This document shows, piece by piece, positions 55,000 to 64,000 of a DNA stretch of 64,000 nt. The position numbers and the translations under genes were made by a program. The notes under the pieces were generated by a model. It did not search any database, was not told the origin of the DNA, and was given only the letters and a program-made list of their open reading frames with translations. The stretch covers positions 248,001 to 312,000 of the forward strand of contig UWYS01000016.1 in assembly GCA_900291925.1 (NCBI GenBank). The letters are read 5' to 3'. Position 1 is the first letter of the stretch. Each line of letters opens with the position of its first letter. This DNA comes from Thecaphora thlaspeos (Eukaryota > Basidiomycota > Ustilaginomycetes > Urocystidales > Glomosporiaceae).

Positions 55000-57963
55000 T
55001 CATCCGGCATACGACTGGCTTCGGAAGACGGCGTGCGTCTTGGCGCTAAGAGCGTTGCCCACCTTCTTGCGCTGCTCTGGCGGATTGATGCGGTTCGCCA
55101 GCATGGTGACGGCCGCCGCGCTCCCCTCGTCGCCCTCGAGCGCCTCGTAGGCCTCCCAGAACTCGCGCGGCGTCTGCCACAGCTCGAGCACCTCGCGCAC
55201 CTTTTCGGCGCTCATGCCGCGGATGCAGAGCAGCATCTTGCCAAAGACGTCGCGCAGCGTCAGGCTGGCGCTCTTGCCGTTGAGCGACTGGTAGGCGGCG
55301 AACGTCGTCAGGTACGTGACGTCCGGCCGCGTGGCGCGCAGCCGGCCCTGGAGCTGCGTGTAGCTCGACCGCGAGACGACAGCGTCCGGGAGGATGGTCA
55401 GGTCGGCATCGCCGTACATTTCGCGCACGATCCGGTCCATCCGCACCAGGTAGTCGATCGAGGCATCCAGCCCGGATGTGCGCTCGACAAAGAAGCCGTC
55501 GACCACCTGCGTGCTGCTCAGCGCAGTCTGGATCTGCTCGCCAAACTTGCGCATCTGGTTGTCGACGTCGTGATCCTCGATCAGATAGATGACCTGGCTT
55601 AGGCCTGACGACGAAAGGCGGAACTTCTGATCCTTCCAGCGGCCATCCCAGATGCTGCTCGTCAAGTCGTCGAGCCTCTTGCGCTCGACGACAACGTCGA
55701 GCACAACCTCATCGCCCTCGGCCCCTCCGCCGTCCTTGCGACGTGCAATCCAGATCGCGTCGCCCAGCTCGAGCGCGCGCACCTCGACCGCGACGCCTTT
55801 CGCCTCGAGCGCCGGGGCTAGCGACACTTTGCCGCGGACGTCTCGCGAGTGCCGCCTCTCGCGGTTGTCGAGGATAAAGTGAATCGTGAATGACCCTCGC
55901 GGCATCCTGATCGCCTCGAACGCCGGAATTTCCTCCGCGTCCACGCCTTCCGCACCCGCCAGAAGCAACTTTTCCGCTGCCAACGTGACTTCTTCCAGCC
56001 GCTCCGCCTCCCCTTCGACCACGTCGAGCGCCGAGGCAGATTCGCCAACCGTTTGATGTGGCCCCTGCTCAACGTCGTCGCCGACGAGATCGACCGAGCC
56101 GCCCGACAGGACGCGACGGTGGGGTCCCGGAGCCGTGGGACCGCTGCTCGTCCAACCGTCAACACAGCCATTGCCGTTGCCGTTGCTGCTGCTGCTGCTG
56201 TTAGCGCGCGGAGGTGGAAGGAGGCGACCATGCCAGCTTGACTCCGCTCCCGGCGCCGGAATGATGCTTGAGAGGCGAGGGACACGTCGCTGTGGAGCAC
56301 ATGGCCTGCTCGATAGTGCCGCGGTAGTCGTAGTAGTCTCGGCCCGCTTCAAACTCTCCGCTTTGATCTCGTCATCCGAGGACGCTTCAATCAAGGCGAT
56401 TTCGACATCGGCTTCCTTGGTTGGACAGCTGCCGCTGTCATTGCCGCCACTAACTGTGCTGCCGTGATCGGCATCGTTACAGGAGCCTTTCAAGCCTGGG
56501 GCCACCAGGTCGGCTTTAGCCTCCCTCAGGTAGCCCGTCAGCAGGTCTGGGGCGCCTTCGTCCTCCTCGATCAGCTCAACAAAGTGCGCGACTGTCTCGT
56601 GGCTGCTAAAGCTGCGGGGAAAGCGAATGCGGTAGCACGTCTCCTTTCCCGACCGGCTCAGTCGCTGGGCGGCGTCGGAGCGCGAAAGCACCGTCTTCGA
56701 CGAAGCTTCATCGGCCAGGAGGTAGGCGTAGCGAAGCACCGGCGACCGTTCCGAGGGGTTTCGCGAAGGCGACACGCGGGAAGAAGCAACGCGCTTGCTC
56801 GCCTGCCGCACGCCGGCCCGAGCATCTGCCTGCCGCGATGGGATGACGTCGACGGCCGCCAGCCTTGAAGGACCCGCCGCAGGCTGTGCGCCAGCATCCA
56901 TGTCGTTCTCGTCGCCATTGCCACCGCCGCCGTCGCGACAATCGGCTTGCTTTACACCAGCGTCCTTGGCCATCGTCTGAGCCACGGTGAAGCCCTGCTC
57001 GCTGAGACAGAATCGGGGTGGGTTGCCCGTCTGGTAGATGTAGCCCTTGGTGATCAGCTTCTTCATGCTGCTCCAGGCGCTGTAAAACGAGCGGGGCGCG
57101 GTGCGGTCGGAAACAGCCTGGGATGGGAGGGGAAGGGCGGTCGAAGCGCTGACGTTTGAACGGCTATTGGCGCCGCCGTTGAGGTAGTCCGAGTCCGAGT
57201 AGGGCTGGGCGGCCTCGACGAGCTCGGCCTTGCTGAGGTAGACCTCCTCTCCGCCCAGGCCTGCGTGCGTCTTGGAGAACAGCCCGAGCAGCAGACCGTA
57301 GCCGCCGGATCGGTGCAGCGGCACGTAAGGCTTCTTTGTGACGACGCGCGGCTTCTTGGCGGCCGCTGCTTCCGCGGCCTTGGATGATTTTGCCGACGAG
57401 GAGCGCTTGGATCCTGATGTGGCGGTGGCGTCGTCGTTGGCGTCGCTGCTGTCGTCATCGTCATCGTCTTCGGTAGCCTCAACTTTCTTTGTACTGGCTT
57501 TTGACGATGTCACCTTTGCTCTTGTGGTCTTTGCCGCACCGGTAGCGGTGGCAGCAGCACTCTTGGCGGCGGCCTTCTTCTTTGGTGCAGTAGCGGCCTG
57601 GGCTATCATGTCGCGGAGTAGCAGAGCACAAGGAAGGGCAGATCGAGCGGGTGAGCGCAGAGAGAAGGATGACAAAAGGATAGAGACGTCTCATGGCCAC
57701 TCACGCCTTTCAGGCATCGCCTCGCCGTTGTCGTTGCACCACGCCTGGAGCTCCTCCTCGAGCCGCGAGGCTATCGTCGGGCCGATGCCGACCAGCTGCG
57801 TCGTCTGGCACGGATGCTGAAAGGGGATCGGACATGCCGAGAGCGACTTGTATGCCTTGTGGTACGTCTGAGCCGCCTTGGATCCCCTCGCCTGCGCCTC
57901 CTCGCGCCAGGCGCCGATGAACGTGAGCCAAAGCGCATTGCTCGGAGGTGGCGCCGGCGCCAT
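55000..57963 (-). CDS. MUS81: MUS81 crossover junction endonuclease
   Basis: Two exons: 57963-57705 and 57602-55000, giving 953 residues. Exon 1 starts at ATG 57963 and encodes the N-terminal helix-hairpin-helix (YHKAYKSL, GIGPTIASRLEEEL); the GTGAGT donor follows a split codon and the acceptor (CATGATAG) restores frame into PQAATAPKKK. Next are an acidic/Lys linker, the MUS81 winged helix (PYVPLHRSGGYGLLLGLFS; SSMKKLITKGYIYQTG), a long Ser-rich disordered insert, and the XPF-type nuclease with DNRE and VVERKRLDDL (the ERKxxxD metal site). The C-terminal double helix-hairpin-helix follows (MLLCIRGMSAEKVREVL). With Eme1/Mms4 it cuts stalled forks and Holliday junction intermediates. At 953 residues it is longer than yeast (632) or human (551) proteins because of the linkers. 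Confidence 0.93.
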
Positions 57964-60631
57964 TGTCGGCGTCCTAAGGGTGCCGCAGAGTGTATCAGCT
58001 GCGGTTCAAGCGGAAGGAAAGGGGTCGAAGACGGATGGAGCCGGCCATGCGGCGGGTCCGCTGCCACAGAACGTACTGCGACTGGCCTTGCTCTCGTCTC
58101 TGTCGGGTATGCCGAAGCGCAAAGTTTCCAGTCTGAGCCGGCAAGGTTCTCCTCGGATGAGAGTTGATGCTGACGCAGATTTCCCCTTTCACTCCTCGGC
58201 GTGGCCGGGAACTTTGGAATCGCAGATGGCGAGGCGTACAGAAGGGAGCGAGTGGCGTCGCTGCAGAGGTGAGAGGAGGGATGACGAGTGCGGGGGCCGG
58301 TAGCCGTCTGTTGAATCCACACGCCAAAACATGCCAGAAACTCACATCTCGGAACTCGGAACTCGGAAAACACGCCAAGCCTCGCTTCCGTTATTTGGTG
58401 CGGCCGTTCGTGGTAGCGCTCAGCACACTCGCAACTCTGCGTCGCTACAGCCCCGACGTCGCCGTGTGCAGCTCCACTTTCGCTTCGCACAGGCTGCCAT
58501 GACAAGCCGAGCACAGACGTGCTTGGTCAGAGCCACTATGCCAATAGCTGGGCTCATACGCGGCCTGGACCGAGTGGATGGATGCTCCCTGCTGGCTGCG
58601 CTCGACTTGACCAGGCCCGGATCCGCCCTTCCGGCGTCGCTATGCGACACCTCACCACAGAAGGTAGTGCCCAGTGAGCTTGCAGTACAAAGAGTGCGAG
58701 CCAAAGGATGCAAAGCCAGCCCTTCTTGGACCAATCAGCAAATCTCATGGACTCGTCGGCCATGAAGCCCATCGGCCAAGTGCGGCGTCTCAGCCTCAAA
58801 TGAGAGCACGCCACTGGCGATCCGCTTGCAGGCTGTCTCCGTGGCTCATCTCGCTCGCTCCAGCCTAGTCTTTCTCTTTCGTTTCACGAAGCCTCATCTC
58901 GATTCGGCTACTGTCTTGCCCACTCACCTGTACTCGATAGCATGCTCTTGGCACTCCTAACGTGGCGTTGCTCTCGCCGGCCTCTCCGACCACGAAAGCC
59001 TGCTAACTGTCCCCTTTTTACTCTGCATGGGCATCACCAGGCTAACGACTGCTACATCAGACCAGCTCAAGCCCTCTTCACGATGCTTGACACATGCTTC
59101 GCGCAAGTTCTGCTGACCTTGCGTAGATTTGAAATACGTTGCGACGATTAGAGTCGGGAAGTGCATTCGACGCGTTGCAACACCTTTGTCTCCGTCGCGG
59201 GCGTACAGAAAAGGACCCCCGAGTCCCCATTCAGTCCTCCCACTTCGTCAGCAATGACATTAAGGCCATTGGACCGAACGACCGCGCCTGGGCTGTACGC
59301 CGCGTATACGAAAGAGGAGACGCAAAGCTCGCCGGACCGCCGTCGCCGCGCATAGATGGCCGGATCCGACTTCTCGAATCGGTCTCGTTCGCCCACCACC
59401 GATCGATAAACTCAGAGACTGGATATATCAGCGGGGCGACATTCACACAGAGATGTAAGTGGAACGATGAGCTCGCGAGAGGCCTGGTCCGTAGGGGAAC
59501 GCTCGCAGGCCAAGCTTGAGCCGAAGAGGCGAGAGGAGGACGCGGCATGAGAATAAAAAGAGGGGAACAAGCATAGGGAAGAGGAAGCGCAGAGCGCGAG
59601 AGGGAGCATTGAGAGCTTCAGCCATGGTGGTAGCGGCAGCAAGAGAGGGTGAGAGGGTGAGAGATGGAGAGATGAAGGAGGCAGCCTGCAAGAGAACTGC
59701 CAGCGAGGCCTTCACTTGAGCTCAACACAATGTCCCGCCGGACCGGCGACCCACACGACTGCCTCGGCGGTGAGCCTGACTCAGCCATATCGATAACAGT
59801 GAGCTTTGTCGTTCGTGTCTGCAAAGGTGCCCTTGGCTCAGGAGCCAGGAGGTGGCTCCGACTCTGTCTCCACCGCAAGGTGTGCAGCACCGCAACGCTC
59901 CGTATTGTCGACTCGGGGTACCGAGGCTTTCTGTCAGCCGGGGCGGGACAGTTCGCCGGGCCAAGGTAAGGAGGGTACACCCTTCGGTGATCTGTACGCA
60001 GCTGTTCAGGTTTTCACCCACCCTAGAGTGGGGGTGGGTGCTGTATGTGCTCTCCGATTGGAGCAGAATTCTGCTGTAGCCAGCGAGTGGCCACGGCTCG
60101 AGGGCCGTTGCGGCTCAGGGGCACTCGAGTACCGGGCCAGCCAACTGCTAAGCACGCCCTGGCGGTTCGCACAGCAGGCAGAAGAGCAAGCTGGTGGGGC
60201 GAGTCGAAGACATAAATACGAGGGCGACCGTCGCCTCCTAATCCGCTCCTTTTCTACGACCATCCCCTTTAATACCCATTTCTCCTCTCTCCCACATTCC
60301 CAACCTTTCCCCCCTATCTACCCTCTCCGTTAGCTCCACTCCCGCCGACCTCACATCTTTCGAGACTTTCTCAACACAATCCTCCACCTCGCACACACAC
60401 CCACCCACCCATACATACTCACACACACAGACCCTCACACACACCCGCAAGACCCTCAAGCACCCAAACTCTCCCTAAATATACGCTTTCACTCAGGCTC
60501 ACGCACCCATCAGAAACCATCAACTCTCGTGCGCGCACACCGCATCACCGAAAAGCGCCACGTCAAATCACCGCATCCGCGATTAAAGCCCTTACGCTCA
60601 GGTCTGCCAACGCCGCGTACCGAGTGTCGCT
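57964..60631. other. Long divergent intergenic region between MUS81 and the secreted protein
   Basis: This 2.7-kb stretch should contain two promoters. It has an inverted repeat at 60015-60040 and CA/CT-rich runs before the secreted-protein ATG (about 60380-60480). The longest frames here (126-247 codons) lack ATG starts, domains or conserved motifs. Nothing else could be identified. Confidence 0.45.
60015..60040. repeat. Perfect 9-bp inverted repeat with 8-nt loop
   Basis: CACCCACCC at 60015-60023 pairs with GGGTGGGTG at 60032-60040 around TAGAGTGG. It could form a GC-rich stem in DNA or RNA, or mark a site for a factor binding both strands. It lies about 600 bp upstream of the secreted-protein start. 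Confidence 0.7.
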
Positions 60632-61339
60632 ATGCATCTGCGATCCTACATTCGACTGGCAGCGCTGCTGCCGCTGGTCCTAATGTTTGCCCTGGCCGCA
60701 AGCAGCACCATCGCCGGTCCCATAGCTGCCAATCACAAGCAGCTTGGCAAGCGTACATTGCCTGAATATCAACAGGGCCTCAAAGAAGTGTTTGAGGCAT
60801 TCAAGGGTCTTAGAGATATTAATAACGAAACAAAAGATGTGGCGAACATAAAAGTTCAGGTCGGTGCTTTTCGCGCTAATTGGGGAACGGAAGTCGACAA
60901 CGTACTTAAAGAGCAGATCGCCAAGTACGAAATGGCTTCCAAATCGTTTGAAAAAGCGCTCGGACAGTTCGACCGTTACGGCAAAAAGGGGTATATGCAA
61001 AACCTCATCCAAAAATGGGAAAAGCTTTCTTTCATAATCGAAAAAGAGGGAATCCGAACAGCAAACCTCAAACGAATCGCCCAGGAGAGTAACCACAATG
61101 ATTTGGAAGATGAACAACCTTTCCTGTTGAACGCTCTGGCAAAACACGAAGAACACATGGAACAGCTGTTCCAACGATTGAAGACGGACCATGGCTTATA
61201 CGTCGGAAGGATCACCAAGTGGAACGAAGGACACCCCGACGATCGAGTCCGCGTGCCAACGCACGCTGGTATGATCGATAACCTGACCCCACGTAGGTTT
61301 ATGTCGGGCCCCGGCTCGAGTAGCAGTGGTCCCCACTAA
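60632..61339 (+). CDS. Small secreted, cysteine-free helical protein with Kex2-type site (candidate effector)
   Basis: Single exon, 235 residues. The N-terminus is a signal peptide: Arg-rich start, then LAALLPLVLMFALAASSTIA with likely cleavage near IAG/PIA. A dibasic KR follows (HKQLGKR/TLPEY), a typical Kex2 site, so a propeptide of about a dozen residues would be removed. The mature part is charged, helix-prone (VFEAFKGLRDINN, ALGQFDRYGKKG) and has no cysteine. It has a Gly/Ser-rich tail (GPGSSSSGPH). No family is recognised. Base composition and codon use are more AT-rich than neighbours (many AAA, AAT and ATT codons in 60760-61200), which may reflect rapid evolution or transfer. In a plant-associated smut such a gene would be an effector candidate; that is inference. 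Confidence 0.85.
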   Translation: MHLRSYIRLAALLPLVLMFALAASSTIAGPIAANHKQLGKRTLPEYQQGLKEVFEAFKGLRDINNETKDVANIKVQVGAFRANWGTEVDNVLKEQIAKYEMASKSFEKALGQFDRYGKKGYMQNLIQKWEKLSFIIEKEGIRTANLKRIAQESNHNDLEDEQPFLLNALAKHEEHMEQLFQRLKTDHGLYVGRITKWNEGHPDDRVRVPTHAGMIDNLTPRRFMSGPGSSSSGPH

Positions 61340-62925
61340 ACATGGTTCTGCGGATGTTCGACGGTCATTCCTAATCGACTCGTGTCACGATATCCGCCAA
61401 AGATCCAGTCCCGCTGTTAAAAGCAAACCACCCATGCGACTTGTGTTCTCTGTTCTAAAATCGATTTGTGTACTTCGACTCCACCTGATTTTGTGGAGTA
61501 CCTGAGCTCTCGGCCTTGCAACCGACACTCATTCGTCGGTTTTCAGTCGAGTAATTCAATTCTCTGCTATTTGTTTCGTCAATTTCTAGAACGCTGTTAG
61601 CATTCTGTTATGAAAACACTACTTTCGTGCTCTGCTGTCTCCCTTCTCGCTCCCGTGTGTCTTTAGATTGTGCGTGAACTCGGGCAAGTAGCCTGAAAGC
61701 TTGGGCAGAGGGTGAAGACGAATTTGTTGTCTGCCTTTACATCGGCATGACACGAAGGCAGATGCTCAATCTATGTACTAGAAGGCGATACCGAGCTTAT
61801 CTTCCGCGTGACTTATGGGCGGAGAGGACGGACCTTGCGGTCGTCGACTGAGCACGCCTTCGTAGCGCACTGACTGGACTCGGCATATGAAAGTACGATC
61901 CTGTCAATGTCGTGGCTTGAAATATTGATGCCGGCTCAAGCAATGGAGCTCGTGAAGGCCCCTTGGTGATTGCCCGGATCTGCAGCTGGCAGTGTGCCGC
62001 AGCTCTCCCGACGCGCGCGCGGGCTAGCGGGCAGAGCGGGCCAAGGATCGGGCGATGTGAAATCGGGGCGGCCTGGGCGTCCGAGATGAAATTCTGCCTT
62101 GCGCCCGTCCGCCCGTATTTGTCGCGAATGCTTGCCGCCACGCACTTAAGCCCGACCACCACCTCCGCCACATCCACATCCACATCCACACCCACTCACC
62201 CTCCGTCCACCCATCCATCCCTTCCGCCCAATCCAACAACACCCCTCCGTCGCCCTCCCCTTCTCGAGCACTGTCCATCATAGCTGTTCGCTTCCGCAAT
62301 CCAGTCCCTCCACCTCCCCGTCCTCCCTGGGTGCGATCGCTCTCTGCGTGCCCTCTTTTTACTCGAAACACTCGCGCCACCAAAGGCAGCGAGCACCGAC
62401 GCATCGCGCACCGCCAGCGTAGGCGTCAACTAACCCGCTGACCGGCTCGTCTCCCTTCGACCCTCGCCTCTCATCTCCACCTGACGACACCGCTCCAGAT
62501 CCGTCGGAACCCGGCACTGCTTCTGCTACCGGTTCCATACTGACTTCTGTTGGCAAAGCCTGTGGTCCGGTCGGTCGCCGCTCATCGTAGCAGAGAGCAG
62601 CCTAAGTCCTGATACTTTCTCTGGACCTCTCACCTCGACACACGCCTCCCTTCTCGACCTCTATCCGCCGCCATCCTTTTCCAAACGAAACGTCGACAAC
62701 AGTGCAGACGATTCCGCACTGACCTCTCTGACAAGCTCGCACCTAGCTTGTACCGCCACTAGCGTTGGTCACATTCGCCTCTGATTTTCACAGGTGTCTA
62801 GTGCTCGAACTACTGAGGAGACTGACTGGAGAGCGCAGATCCCTTAATCACGGAGTACAACCCCCTCTTCCCCTCCTGTTCACTCATACCGATACTAGCG
62901 CGTCAATCGCCACGTCAAGACAATC
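61340..62925. other. Spacer between the secreted protein and branchpoint-binding protein
   Basis: This 1.6-kb region carries the 3' end of the secreted-protein gene (AT-rich to about 61700) and the promoter and 5' UTR of the next gene. ATCCAC-type repeats lie at about 62165-62190. No gene is seen. Confidence 0.55.
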
Positions 62926-64000
62926 ATGTCCTGGAGGAGCAGCGCACAACGAACGGGAATGAACGCCCAGCCGCTGGGCAACCAGCGCCGATGGGGTGGT
63001 GACTCGGGCAGCCCCAGCCAAGATGCTCCTACGGGTAGCTACGGCATGGGCGCCCCGCGGGTGGACTCGATGGGCGCGGGTACTTCCGCCGGTCCATCCG
63101 GCATGAGCATGGGCATGGGAGTGGGTTCTACCGGCATGGGTCCGCCCGGCATGGGTTCTCCGGCTCGGGACCCGCGCGAAGCCGCCGCCGCTGCTGCCGC
63201 TGCCGTTGCTGCCAGCATCGGACTCAAGAGGGACAGGGACGATCCCAGCACCTCGGCCGCACCCCTCGGCGCTGATGGAGCTCCCCGCAAGCGACGCTCG
63301 CGCTGGGGAGACGCCGCAGACAAGGTCGACATACCGACGGCCATCGGCGCCAATGTCTCGCAGCAGGAGCTTGACCGCTACGCCATCCAGGTCCGCCTCG
63401 ATGAGATTGCGCGCAAGCTGCGTTCTGGCGACTTTGTCCCACCGGATCGCGAGCGTTCGCCTTCGCCTCCGCCGACCTACGACAACCAGGGACGCAGGAC
63501 CAACACCAGAGAGGTCCGCTACCGCAAGAGACTCGAGGATGAACGCGTCACACTTGTGGAGCGACAGATGCAGCTCGACCCCAACTTCCAGCCGCCGGCC
63601 GAGTACCACGCCACCAAGCGTAACACGCGCCCCACCGAGAAGGTCTTCCTACCGCTCAAGGAGTTCCCCGAGATCAACTTCTTCGGCCTCCTGGTCGGCC
63701 CGCGAGGCAACACGCTCAAGAAGATGGAGCGCGAGAGCGGTGCTAAGATCTCGATCCGAGGAAAGGGCTCCGTCAAGGAGGGCAAAGCACGCGGCGGCGA
63801 TGAGGACGAGGAGGAAATGCACTGCGTCGTCCAGGCCGACGACGAGGCGGCCGTCAAGGAGTGCGTCCGGCTCATCAACCTCGTCATCGAGACCGCTGCC
63901 TCGACGCCCGAGGGCGAGAACGACCACAAGCGCAACCAGCTCCGAGAGCTGGCGGCGCTCAACGGCACGTTGCGCGACGACGAGAATCAGATCTGCAAGA
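62926..64000 (+). CDS. BBP: Branchpoint-binding protein / splicing factor 1, C-terminus cut off
   Basis: The first 358 codons from ATG 62926 run to the window edge without a stop. After a Gly/Met-rich leader comes a U2AF ligand motif (RKRRSRWGD), the site for the U2AF large-subunit UHM. Next is the helix-hairpin SF1 homology region (RYAIQVRLDEIARKL; PPPTYDNQGRRTNTRE). The KH/Qua2 domain follows (FFGLLVGPRGNTLKKMERES then GAKISIRGKGSVKEGK), which binds the intron branchpoint UACUAAC. The window stops at DENQICK, the expected start of the first zinc knuckle. This is BBP/SF1 (yeast Msl5), acting in early spliceosome assembly in the nucleus. The Met/Gly-rich repeats (GMGVGSTGMG) before the motif are an unusual extension. 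The 3' end lies beyond 64000. Confidence 0.97.
   Translation, partial: MSWRSSAQRTGMNAQPLGNQRRWGGDSGSPSQDAPTGSYGMGAPRVDSMGAGTSAGPSGMSMGMGVGSTGMGPPGMGSPARDPREAAAAAAAAVAASIGLKRDRDDPSTSAAPLGADGAPRKRRSRWGDAADKVDIPTAIGANVSQQELDRYAIQVRLDEIARKLRSGDFVPPDRERSPSPPPTYDNQGRRTNTREVRYRKRLEDERVTLVERQMQLDPNFQPPAEYHATKRNTRPTEKVFLPLKEFPEINFFGLLVGPRGNTLKKMERESGAKISIRGKGSVKEGKARGGDEDEEEMHCVVQADDEAAVKECVRLINLVIETAASTPEGENDHKRNQLRELAALNGTLRDDENQICK

Noticed and set aside
57771..58514. Minus-strand frame of 247 codons overlapping the MUS81 start
   Set aside because: Overlaps the MUS81 exon 1 in another frame and has no recognisable domain.
59139..59519. Plus-strand frame of 126 codons
   Set aside because: Starts at TTG with no ATG upstream, and no conserved motif.

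Overview
The window is GC-rich nuclear DNA of a filamentous or dimorphic basidiomycete fungus, most likely a smut relative (Ustilaginomycotina). The evidence is compact genes with short GT-AG introns of about 80-140 bp and GTGAGT/GTAAGT donors, plus a fungal gene set: myosin V, a kinesin-7-like motor, an Mep-type ammonium permease, Kap123, branchpoint-binding protein and a ubiquitin-AN1 fusion. The genus is an inference; no rRNA or tRNA marker was seen.

Layout from left to right: a truncated Ser-rich protein (1-2117, minus); a large protein joining a degenerate PPX1/prune-like DHH domain to TTC27/Emw1 (3837-8255, plus); the 3' exons of a GPI-anchored Ser/Thr-rich protein (9603-10138, minus); a Ser-rich membrane protein with an internal 50-residue duplication (10759-13977, minus); a kinesin (16313-19953, plus) convergent with a P-TEFb/Ctk2-type cyclin (20280-22595, minus); a PfkB sugar kinase (23016-24149, plus) convergent with an ammonium transporter (24519-26147, minus); a mitochondrial Bax-inhibitor-family protein (28470-29609, minus) divergent from karyopherin Kap123 (30817-34651, plus); and class V myosin (35762-40749, plus).

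The middle-right part carries the most unusual material. An EF-hand NADPH oxidase (41167 to at least 44834, minus) has two in-frame stops, a probable frameshift, and a 1192-bp pogo-like element inserted at a TA. The element is itself dead: internally deleted and carrying a stop. Next come a gene for two ubiquitin units plus an AN1 zinc finger (47032-47718), the SMC5/6 subunit NSE1 (48280-49648, minus), and an aspartate aminotransferase (50388-52396, plus). The aminotransferase has two alternative starts; the upstream first exon encodes a PTS2-like peroxisomal signal.

The right end has a PHD-JmjC demethylase (52599-54617, minus), MUS81 (55000-57963, minus), a Cys-free secreted protein with a Kex2-type site (60632-61339, plus), and the start of branchpoint-binding protein (62926-64000, plus). 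Nearly all genes are housekeeping and there is no sign of a metabolic cluster or phage-like island. The strongest candidates for new biology are the PPX-TTC27 fusion, the dual-start aminotransferase, the decaying NOX with its insertion, and a six-copy CACGTG tandem array in a convergent intergenic region. Exon boundaries were inferred from splice consensus plus frame continuity, with no transcript data.
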